A DNA stretch of 64,000 nucleotides from Monomorium pharaonis (taxonomy: Eukaryota; Arthropoda; Insecta; Hymenoptera; Formicidae). Under the pieces are notes generated by a model. It was not told the DNA's origin. It searched no databases and worked only from the letters and a program-made list of their open reading frames with translations. Of this stretch, positions 1 to 10,300 are shown piece by piece. How positions within the stretch are numbered: position 1 is the stretch's first letter; every line of letters begins with the position of its first letter. The stretch is taken from assembly GCF_013373865.1 (NCBI RefSeq), contig NC_050475.1, positions 12,127,182 through 12,191,181 of the forward strand, read 5' to 3'. The position numbers and the translations under genes were made by a program.

Positions 1-829
1 AGCGCCCGGTCACGACGGCCGCCCCTCCCTAGCGCTTGAATCTTGAGATTGCTAGGCGCGCGGGGGGAATTGTTACAACAAGCGGCAATGGCTACACACA
101 AGCGACGCGTAAAGCTGGATTCTCCCTTTGAGTTACGATAGTTCCTTACTTTTTTAATGAAAATAAAATTTTCTAACGACAAAAAGTATGTGTGTACGCG
201 TACATACATGTGTACAAAAAAATATCAGTTCTAATGCTTAAAGAAGCAATTACTAAAGTTATTTTTTTAAATGAATAATGATTATTTTTAATAAAAAATA
301 TTTTTTTGATGATAGTCTTAAACGTTGTAAACTGTCATTATAAATTTTAAAGAAGCTATTATCATGTGCTCAAAAAAAATTTATACTTCTTTAAACAACA
401 TTAGAAAATTTTATCGATTAAAATGGAAATAACAACCAAATAAAATGTTTGTTTCAACTTTATATTCTTAATTAAAAATTAAATAACGAGGATATTTATA
501 TTTTTGATAAAATTAATCCTTGTGATAGACTTATAATACACGGAAAAACTTGTGGAAAAAACTACTATGGTAAGTAGTAAACGCGTGCTAAGAAGGAATT
601 ATGAAAATTTTTATTATGTTCTTCATCAAATTACGATAATATTTACACTTATATGATATAATTCTCTGAAATTTCTTCTTACAGTTTGTGGTTGCTATCA
701 TAAATAATAAATCATACATAATTTTACTATAAAATTTTCTCTGTGTAGATTTACGAATATATAAATTTATTAAATGTTTGAAAACTTATAAACAACATTT
801 ATATAATTCAAGAAAATTTTAGTATGTAA

Positions 830-862
<33 letters not shown>

Positions 863-1136
863 TGTACATACCGAAAATGTTAAACATTTTTTTTATGTAA
901 AGTGAGGTGTTTATTATCAACAGAATATTTTTTTCAACCATTAAAGATAAAATAATTATTAAAAAAGAATAAAATTAAAAGTGAATAATTGATTTTCTTA
1001 AAACTAGAATCATATTTTTTTACGTGTGCGTGTATTGTATATTATAGTAATCAGCGTGAATAATAACAGTGATATAAAATCACGAAATAAAGAATAATCA
1101 TTTTTCTGTCACAAAGTGATTATTCTTTTCTCGCGT

Positions 1137-1200
<64 letters not shown>

Positions 1201-2035
1201 TACATACTAAAATTTTCTTGAATTAAATAAATATTGTTTATAAGCTTTCGAACATTTAATAAATTCATATATTCGTAAATCTACACGGAGAAAATTTTAT
1301 AGTAAAATTATGTATGATTTATTATTTATGGTAGTAACCACGAACTGTAAGAAGAAATTTCAGAGAATTATATCATATAAGTAGTGTAAATATTATCGTA
1401 ATTTGATGAAGAACATAATAAAAATTTTCATAATTCCTCCTTAGCACGCGTTTACTACTTACCATAGTAATTTTTTCCACAAAGTTTTTTCCGTGCATTA
1501 TAAGTTTATCACAAGGATTAATTTTATTAAAAATATAAATATCCTCGTTATTTAATTTTTAATTAAGAATATAAAGTTGAAACACAAATTTTATTTGGTT
1601 GTTATTTCCATTTTAATCGATAAAATTTTCTAGCGTTGTTTAAAGAAGTACAAATTTTTTTTTGAGCACATGATAATAGCTTCTCTAAAATTTATAATGA
1701 CAGTTTACGACGTTTAAGACTATCATCAAAAAAATATTTTTTAATAAAAATAATCATAATTTATTAAAAAAAATAAATTTAGTAATTGCTTCTTTAAGCA
1801 TTAGAACTGATATTTTTTTGTACACATGTATGTACACGTACAAACATACTTTTTGTCGTTAGAAAATTTTATTTTCATTAAAAAAAGTAAGGAACTATCA
1901 TAACTCAAAGAGAGAATCCAGCTTTACGCGTCGCTTGTGTGTAGCCATTGCCGCTTGTTGTAACAATTCCCCCCGCGCGCCTAGCAATTTCAAGGTTCAA
2001 GCGCTAGGGAGGGGCGGCCGTCGCGGCCGGGCGCT
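1..2035. mobile_element. 2-kb foldback (palindromic) element
   Basis: The first ~860 bases are mirrored as reverse complement by ~1141-2035 (AGCGCCCGG at base 1 against CCGGGCGCT ending at 2035), leaving a loop of about 280 bases. The arms keep near-identity through AT-rich sequence, GC-rich outer ends and a TG/CA microsatellite placed symmetrically (831-866 and 1141-1199). The loop has its own small hairpin (1091-1125, AATAATCA against TGATTATT). No reading frame is present, so this is a non-autonomous element of unknown class. The left end may lie outside the window, so no target duplication can be read. Confidence 0.75.
1141..1199. repeat. (AC)n microsatellite
   Basis: About 29 uninterrupted AC units; the mirror copy on the other foldback arm (831-866) is shorter and interrupted, so the two arms have drifted in repeat number. 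Confidence 0.95.
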
Positions 2036-2104
2036 CGGCGCGCTTGCATTTGCCGGTAGGGGCCGGGCTAATACAGAAAATTTTACAAGTCTATAACTCG
2101 TTAA

Positions 2105-2201
2105 CTATTGCCAAAATGGAAAAACGATGAGGAGTTTTCTGTTCAGCTTAATGCGCTCTACCTGCTTGTAAAAATTGCATAAATCTTTACCAAACACCCT
2201 G

Positions 2202-2240
<39 letters not shown>

Positions 2241-2644
2241 TTATATTTATATTGAATTAAAATATTATTACGTGGAATGTTTGGAGACTGAAGATCTTCA
2301 ATAGGATCGGCTACAGTACGATCCACTTCAGGACGAATCTCAGAATTTCGAAGGCTTGTAGGGCGATCATTAACAGGATGCTCACTAGTGGGATTACGAG
2401 CGGAACCACTTTGAGTAGGGTGATCACGAACAGAGCCGTCTTCAGCAGAACGATCACGAACAGAACCATCTTGAATGGGGCGATTACGAATGGAGCGATC
2501 ACGAGCGGGGCGATAACGCGTAGGACAATCATTAGTAGCGTGATCGTCGATGGAATTATCAGAATGCTCTGTTTCAATTCTAAGACTATATGAAAATTTA
2601 ATGAAATCATATTCTAATAATGTGTTCTCTTCATCGATTTCCAT
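2105..2644 (-). CDS. hypothetical ORF with ~10-residue Arg/Asp/Ser repeats
   Basis: A 179-codon frame on the minus strand. It opens with an acidic N-terminus (MEIDEENTLLEYDF), then residues ~45-95 are degenerate 10-residue repeats of the RDRSxxDGSV type, coded by a ~30-base DNA repeat at 2395-2510. After residue ~130 it runs into a (TTTATA)/(TA) microsatellite that reads as alternating Tyr/Ile/Lys, and then into common dispersed repeat sequence, so the C-terminal third is surely not a native protein. The first ~125 residues could be an exon or the remnant of a transposon protein. I do not recognise a domain. A chance frame in a minisatellite is the main alternative. Confidence 0.25.
2200..2254. 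repeat. (TA)n then (TTTATA)n microsatellite
   Basis: About 14 TA units followed by about four TTTATA units. Confidence 0.9.
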
Positions 2645-2951
2645 CTAAAATAAATAAATAAATATAGGTCCATAAAATTATCTAAAAAAAAGTATTAGTT
2701 TTGTAACTGAACTAAGTTGATTCAAATGTGTTCATAAGTGTACGAAATTTTATATCTTATATAGTAATGTACTTAAATGTAATAATATTACACTTACACT
2801 TTCTGATTTCAATGTGCTTTCCATTGAATCTCAATAGATATACAGCAAATAATTAAAATTTGTATCCGTAATTATACGCAACGGCAAAATGTTAGAAAAA
2901 AAAAACAATAACAAAACACAATTTGTTTTGTGGAATCGTTGCTAAGAAAAA
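2645..2951. other. AT-rich spacer
   Basis: No gene, RNA or repeat structure recognised between the hypothetical frame and the next foldback element. Confidence 0.5.
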
Positions 2952-2953
2952 TA

Positions 2954-5033
2954 AACTACAGGACAAAATTAAAGGAACAAAAGTTTGAAGTAGCGCCATG
3001 TTCGTAAAAGTTGAGCAAAAAATCTGAATTTTTTATATGATACAGCTCAAAGTGTTGACTTGACCCCTGCAAAATCTCCCCGCTGTGGGAGTTTTCGCAC
3101 TTATGCCCCTCGAAGCAACTCTCGGTCAAAAATAAAAGTTGCAAGGTTGTAACTTGGAAAGGACAGAACAATCTGATGCGAAAAACGAACCAGAAAAATT
3201 CGGAAATAGGTTAAGTCGGTTCTGTAGGTGTCACTCATAGTGTCTTTGGTGCGCCCTGATAGCCCCATCTTCTTTCAACCCTTATTTGCAACCCCTTAGG
3301 ACTGACAGTGGTGACAGCGTTTTGCGTCGCGTCCGTCCAACCGAGGACAACTCTCTAGCACGGCTCGGCTTTAAAACCGTTATATGTCGAAGGTCTCACC
3401 CTTCTATGACTCTTACCATCCTGCGAGGGTGAGTTGGACAATCACCCATAACACTAATCAGCACTCACAGGTGCCTCCATGCGTCCGAAAAATTTGGAAA
3501 TGTGCTAAGCCGGTTCTGTAAGTGTCGCTCAGAGTGTCCCTGGTGCGCTCTGATACCCCCATCCCTTTTCAACTCTTATTCGCAATCCCTTAGGACTGAC
3601 AGCGTTTTGCGTCGCGTCCGTCCAACCGAGGACAATTCTTTAGCACCGCTTGGTTTTAAAACTCTTAAATGACGAAGGTCTCACCTTTCTATGACCCTTA
3701 CCATCCCGCGAGGGTGGGTTGGGCAACCCTAACACTAATTAGCACCTGCAGATGCTTCCATGCGTCCGGAAAATTCGGAAATGGGCCGAATCGCACTTGT
3801 AGAGGTCTCTGGCCCTCCTTCCTAACCACGCACGAAATCCACGCCTTTTAATTTCTACGTGCTACTCCTTCAGTCGGACTGCGAGTCGCGGTTGCGCTAG
3901 GCTACAGGTGATCGCTTCAGGGCACGACTTGCATTTGAGATAAAAAAATCCTTGTTCTCTCCAGCCATTTTCTTTTCATCCCCTCTTTTTGTGTTAGTTT
4001 TCCTTCTCTTTCTAGATTTTCCCTATATGCATCTTTCTTTGCTTTCATGCTTCTTCCAGCTGACTCTTTATCTACGTTCTGTTTGTTCCTGATTGCTCTT
4101 TTCGTTTTCCTTAAAAAACGCATTACTTTTCCATGTAATCTTTCACATTCTTTCCATTTTTTTGTTTTTCATGTTGCTTGTGGGACAGCAAATTGTAAAA
4201 GCAAAACAAATTCAATCAACAATTTCTTTGTTTTGCTTATTAGTGTTAGGATTGGTTGCCCAACCCACCCTCGTGGAATGGTAAGGGTCATAAAAAGGTG
4301 AGACCTTCGTCATTTAAGAGTTTTAAAGCCAAGCGGTGCTATAGAATTGTCTTCGATTGGACGAACGCGACACAAAACGCTGTCAGTCCTAAGGGATTGC
4401 GAATAAGAGTTGAAAAGGGATGGGGGTATCAGAACGCACCAGGGACACTCTGAACGACACTTACAGTACCGGCTTAGCCCATTTCCGAATTTTCCGGACG
4501 CATGGAGGCACCTGCGAGTGTTGATTAGTGTTAGGGGTGATTGTCCAACTCACCCTCGCGGAGTGGTAAGGGTCATAGAAAGGTGAAACCTTCGACATGT
4601 AATGGTTTTAAAACCGAGCCGTGCTAGAGAGTTGTCCTCGGTTGGACGGACGCAACGCAAAACGCTGTCACCACTGTCAGTCCTAAGGGGTTGCGAATCA
4701 GGCTTGAAAAGGGATGGGGCTATCAAGGCGCACCAGGGACACTCTAAGCGGCACCTTCAGAACCGGCTTAACCCATTTTCGAATTTTTCTGGTTCGTTTT
4801 TCGCACCAAATTGTCCTGTATTTTACAAATTACAACTTTGCAACTTTTGTTTTTGACCGAGAGTTGCTTCGAGGGGCATAACTCCAAAACTGCTGAATCC
4901 ACAGCGGGGAGATTTTGCAGGGGTCAAGTCAACACTTTGGGCTATATTATATAAAAAATTCAGATTTTTTGCTCAACTTTTACGAACATGGCGCTACTTC
5001 AAACTTTTGTTCCTTTAATTTTGTCCTGTAGTT
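2954..5033. mobile_element. 2.08-kb foldback element with tandem modules in its arms
   Basis: Inverted arms (~2954-3741 and ~4238-5033) begin AACTACAGGACAAAATT and end with its reverse complement; TA flanks both ends (2952-2953, 5034-5035), consistent with a Tc1/mariner-type TA target duplication. Each arm carries about two copies of a ~290-base module that includes AGGACTGACAG, GCGTCGCGTCC and ACCATC.GCGAGGGTG blocks. The ~500-base loop (3742-4237) has no convincing gene; short frames there are chance. No transposase is present, so the element is non-autonomous. Confidence 0.75.
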
Positions 5034-5214
5034 TATAATAAAAGTAAATGTTTTATTTAAAAAAGAACTTAATACTAGCAGTAAATTTCAAAACACAGTC
5101 TTATAGTGGAAGCAAAAACTTTTTAACACAATGCATAAGAAAATAAATCAATTAGAGGTCTTTATTTCTACCCTAAGAAGAAAATTGATTCTAATTGATT
5201 TGGGTTTCTATATA

Positions 5215-6428
5215 CACTGAGCAACAAAAATTTTTACCAAACATTCACTCAACTTCAAATAATCGTAACTTTGCGAAAACTTATCTTATTAGAAAGTTCT
5301 TTTTTTCATTTTAAAGCTTGAAGTCTTTACTTTAAAGAGCGTTTGTCAGATTTTGATCCTCTCCTTTTCCCTTTTTGGCATCTTTTCAAAAATAAGAATG
5401 TATTTTATATTTAAAAATTTTCATACTTTGATGCGCTCCACGGGGTACAGTGAATTTTTCTCGTAAACTTTATAAAAATTATTGTAAAATATGAACTTTT
5501 CCCTACAAATTGAAAAAAAATTGAAGTCTACGATTTTTTTGGCGGAGTTATTAAAATTAAAAAAAAATGGTCATTTTGATTTTCATCGCTTATTACTCGT
5601 GAATAGATCAACGTACAACGCTCCGCAAAAAAATGGAAAACTAAAAATTTTCACTTTCAAATATTAATTGATAAGTTGGGAAAAACGCTTAGGCAAATTT
5701 GACACAAAATTCCGCAGGAAATTATTGAGAGATGCATAAATATATGAGAACGTTTACAAGCAGTAATTGATCAAAGAACATTAGTGTTTATTACTGGGGA
5801 GTAATTGTACTATAAAACTTTGCTTTAGCGATGTGATTGGATTTTTCTTCATGACAGTACATTGAACTAAATGAAAACCGTAAAAAATGCGATTTTTACG
5901 TAATCTTTGAACGCAATTTGTTCTTAGAAAAAATAAATCTATGAAAAAATTAATAATAGCATTTGAAAGTGCAAACTTTCAGCTTTTCAATACTTTTTTG
6001 CTGAGCGCTGTACGTTGATCTGTTCCCGAGTAACAAGCGATAAAAGTCAAAATAACCTTTTTTTTTTAAATCTTAATAACTCCGCTAAACAAAATCTTAC
6101 AAACTTCAATTTTTTTCAATTTGTAGGGAAAAGTTTCTATTTTACGACAATTTTTATAAAATTTACGAGAAAAATTCACTGCACCCCATAGAGCGCGTCA
6201 AAGTATGAAAATTTTTAAATATAAAATACATTCTTATTTTTGAAAAGATGCCAAAAAGGGAAAAGGAGAGGATCAAAAGCTGACAAACGCTTTTCAAAGT
6301 AGAGGCTCCAAGCTTTAAAATTAAAAAAAGAACTTTCCAATACGATAAGTTTTCGCGAAGTTACGATTATTTGAAATTGAGTGAAATTTTGGTCAAAATT
6401 TTTGTTGCGTTAAATTTGTTGCTCAGTG
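5215..6428. mobile_element. 1.2-kb palindromic MITE, TA target duplication
   Basis: The element starts CACTGAGCAACAAA and ends TTTGTTGCTCAGTG, with TA immediately outside both ends. The two halves are imperfect reverse complements over nearly the whole length, meeting near 5820, including matching blocks with ATGCCAAAAAGGGAAAAGG and GATCAACGTACA. It has no frame of note. TA flanks and CACTG ends suggest mobilisation by a Tc1/mariner transposase (inference). Confidence 0.75.
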
Positions 6429-6818
6429 TATATATTGATTTTCTTATGCATTATGCAAAAGTTTATGCTCCCGCCCTTAGCTGCTCAGTAATAGGATGTG
6501 CTTTTGGATTTACTTATACAGGTGTCCCATTTTAACTTGGACAGTAAAATATTTCAAAAACTAAACTCCGTATACAAAAATATTTCAGACAAAAGTTATA
6601 TAGTTTCAAGGAGGACATAAGATGGTACCATTGGTTTGACCTTGAAGAGTTTGTTGAAGGTCACGTGAAGGTCACTTTCAATTTCTTAAATGGAACGTAC
6701 GTTTTCTAATTACATCTTCTTGTAGCTTATCTCGAGTGCTTTCCAAAACACTATAATTAAGTGTACTTCTACCAAATACTTTTCGAGTTATGAGGCCCCA
6801 AAGTAGTACTTTGCAGTA

Positions 6819-7148
6819 TGTTGCGTAATGGTCGATTAAAGTGGACTGTATTTTCACTGGATTTCACTTTGGGTTTATTGAATTCGCACAAGACGCACGT
6901 TGCGTTTTCGGAGATCTATCGCCATCTTGTCTCGTCTCCTCCGTTCTTCCTCTTCCTTCGTTTCCGGTTGCGCGAGCATACCAACGCAACGATATTTCGC
7001 GAGCGCAACATATCAAATATGAATGAGTTGGTTGAACGCTTGAATTGTATTAACATTAAAGGTATATGTGTGTGTGTGTGTGTGTGCGTGTATATGTGGA
7101 CAAACTGAAGAAAAGAAAATACTAACAACAAAGCAAATAATCTCAACA
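6819..7148 (-). repeat. BEL/Pao 3' LTR
   Basis: Left copy in window orientation, 330 bases, TGTTGCGTAATGG at the low-coordinate end and CAAATAATCTCAACA at the other. It contains a (GT)n tract near 7065-7090 and matches 13169-13498 throughout. Confidence 0.95.
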
Positions 7149-7162
7149 TACCCCCCGACATT
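7149..7162 (-). promoter_or_regulatory. polypurine tract of the BEL/Pao element
   Basis: On the minus strand the bases directly before the 3' LTR read TGTCGGGGGGTA. A G-rich purine run in this place is the expected plus-strand primer for reverse transcription. Confidence 0.7.
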
Positions 7163-7376
7163 GAAAGGTACTTTCAATACAAATTAATCGGTTCATTGCA
7201 CACTTGTGACTAAATCATGCTATGTCGCATAAACAAATTTCGTGAAATTTATAGCTTAATACTAAGGTTACGCGGATTATAGCAATGTGATGAGTAAATA
7301 AACAACTTATAATCTAACACTGTAATAATAGTACTTATGTCGTAAACGCAACTAAACTAATATTTTTAAACATTGT

Positions 7377-10300
7377 TCATTCTATCGGTAACGGACAAAG
7401 CTTCGCGGTCGCGATACGCGTTACTCCTGTCGATGTCTTGATGGTAGCAACTCTGGCTACGTTGTCCTTTCCTGGATGGATTGTTACAACACGTCCGAGC
7501 CTCCATTTGAGTGAAGGCAGGTTGTCGTCTTTAATGAGCACCATCGCGCCCTCCACGATGGGATCGGTCAATTTCGTTTTGATTGCATGTTGTTGTAGTT
7601 CAGAAATGTATTCCTTGCTCCACCGCTTCCAAAAATGCTGTTGAAGACTTTGGATTAGTTGCCACCTGGACAACCTGGATTCTGGAACATCAGTTAGTGT
7701 AGGATCTGCTGGCGAAGTGAGCGAACGACCAACGAGAAAGTGAGCAGGAGTGAGGGGAGCGAGGTCGTTAGGATCGGATGACATTGGAGTCAAGGGACGA
7801 GAATTTAGTATCGCCTCAATTTGAACTAATAGTGTGTATAATTCCTCATATGTCAAAATCGCGTTACCTGCCACTCGTTTCAAATGGTGTTTGGTGGATT
7901 TTACTCCGGCCTCCCAAATACCACCGAAGTGTGGTGAGTGAGCAGGTATGAAGTGCCAACTAATGCCAATTTCATTTACTGTTTTTTCGATAGATGTAGC
8001 GTTATCTGTTAATAATTGAGCCAACTCTTTTAGTTCTCTATTTGCTCCGACAAAATTCGTTCCGTTATCGGAATATATACGCGCAGGTTTACCCCGTCTA
8101 GCCGAAAAACGTCTAAGTGCTGCGATGAACGCTTCCGAAGTTAGGTCGGACACCAATTCCAAATGAAGTGCCTTGGTCGCGAAGCAAACGAACAAACACA
8201 CAAATGCCTTGCTTGTTTTGCAACCCCTTCCTTTTCTATCTCTTACTATAAATGGACCTGCATAATCCACCCCCGTATTGTGGAAGGGGATGGACTGAGA
8301 TACGCGCTCCCTTGGCAGCTGTCCCAACGGAAGTTTCGAATGCGTGGGGTTGTTTTTGAAACATTCAATGCAACCGTGTACAGTTTTTCGGGCGAGATTT
8401 CTGCCTCCGATCGGCCAGAATTGTTCGCGTATTGAGCTTAGGAGTAGTTGTGGTCCTGCATGCAATAAATTTAAATGTTCGCTTCTGAAAAGTAGCCTTG
8501 TAAATTGATGATCTGCCAACAAAACTATGGGATGTTTTTTATCTGAAGGAAACTCCGAATTTCTTAATCTCCCGCCTACACGAATGAGATTGTCCTTATC
8601 TATAAATGCATTGAGTGTTGCCAATTTTCCTTGTGTGATGGAACCACCTTGCTGAAGTATTCGCGTTTCTGTTGGAAAAGATTCCCTTTGAGCAATCTTT
8701 GCAATATTGTGTAATGAGTTCCTTAGTTCGATCGCGGTCAGGCCCCCTGACTCTACCTTACCTCGATTTTTGCAATTAATTATAAAGCGTCTGCAATATG
8801 CTGCTATTCGAATCAACTTGTTTAGATTGTTACTAATCTCAAAAATAAACGATTTATCTGATTGAATGTGTCTAACTGCACAAACTGTACGTCTCATTTC
8901 CATTGTTGGAACTTCTGGTTGAGCTGTGACAGGCCATTCATCTTCTGATCTCGACAAAAATGATGGACCATACCACCAAATCCTTGATTGCCACAGTTGA
9001 TTAGGGAATACACCCCGCGAAAGTAGATCGGCTGAATTTTCTTCTGTTGGCACATGTCGCCAGTCACGAATGTCCGTTAGTTCTTGTATTTCTGCGACCC
9101 GGTTTGATACAAATACTTGTAGTTTGCTTGGCTGAGTTTGTATCCAGTTGAGTACTATTGTAGAATCGCTCCAATATGTAATTTTGTCGAACAATATATT
9201 CAAAGATCCTGTCACCTTCTTTGTCAAGCGTGCAAGTGTAAGCGCTGCACAGAGCTCTAGGCGAGGTATTGTTTGTTGTTTAAGTGGTGCCACTCTTGTT
9301 TTAGAGCATAACAATCGTGCTTGCTTTGTGTTTTGATCAACCATTGAGCGAATATATATACACGCTCCATATGCTCCTTGTGCTGCATCTGCAAACCCAT
9401 GTAATTCGATTCTGGTGTAGCCCCTGCAAATCACATGTCTAGGTATTTCGATCTGATTCAAATCGTTTATCTGGTTACGGAATGCTATCCAAGTAGAATG
9501 CAAGTCAGCTGGAATTGCTTCGTCCCATGATAACTTGTGCATCCACAATTTCTGTAGTAGAATCTTCGCTAGTACTAAGCATGGACTCAGAAGTCCTAAC
9601 GGGTCGAATATCCGAGTTATTTCTGACAGTATCTGTCTTTTGGATACCTTTGGAGACGGTAATTTCTCTATGCTGTAAACTAACATATCTTGATGAGCTT
9701 GCCAGACTAATCCAAGGATTTTCGTTGGTAGACCACACTTAAAATTTATTCCGTTAGGATTTTGATCCTCTGTACATATGTCTTCTATGACTGCAGCTTC
9801 ATTTGCGATCCATTTTCGGAGCTTGAATCCTGCTGAATTCAGAACACTCGAAATCTTATGCACTATATCTCTTGCTTCCTCTATTGACTCTGCTCCCGTC
9901 AAGAGATCATCTACGTAGAAATCTTGCCGAATGATTCTTGCTATGTCGGGCCATTGTTGTTCAGTTTCCACTGCTAATTCCCTTATGCACCTTGTTGCTA
10001 GATAGGGTGCTGATGCAGTGCCGTATGTGACTGTGTTCAATTCGAATACTTCTATTGGATCCTCGGGATTTTGACGCCATAGTATCCTTTGTAACGAACG
10101 TTGTTCTGGTGCGATGAGTACTTGTCTGTACATTTTCTCGATATCTGATGCTACTACATATGCGTGACTTCTAAATCTAACGAGTATTGAAAACAAATCA
10201 TCTTGTAATGTTGATCCGATCATTTGAATATGATTCAATGAAATGCCATTATCTGTGGTCGCCGATGCATCAAAAACAACACGGACCTTCGTTGTCAAGC

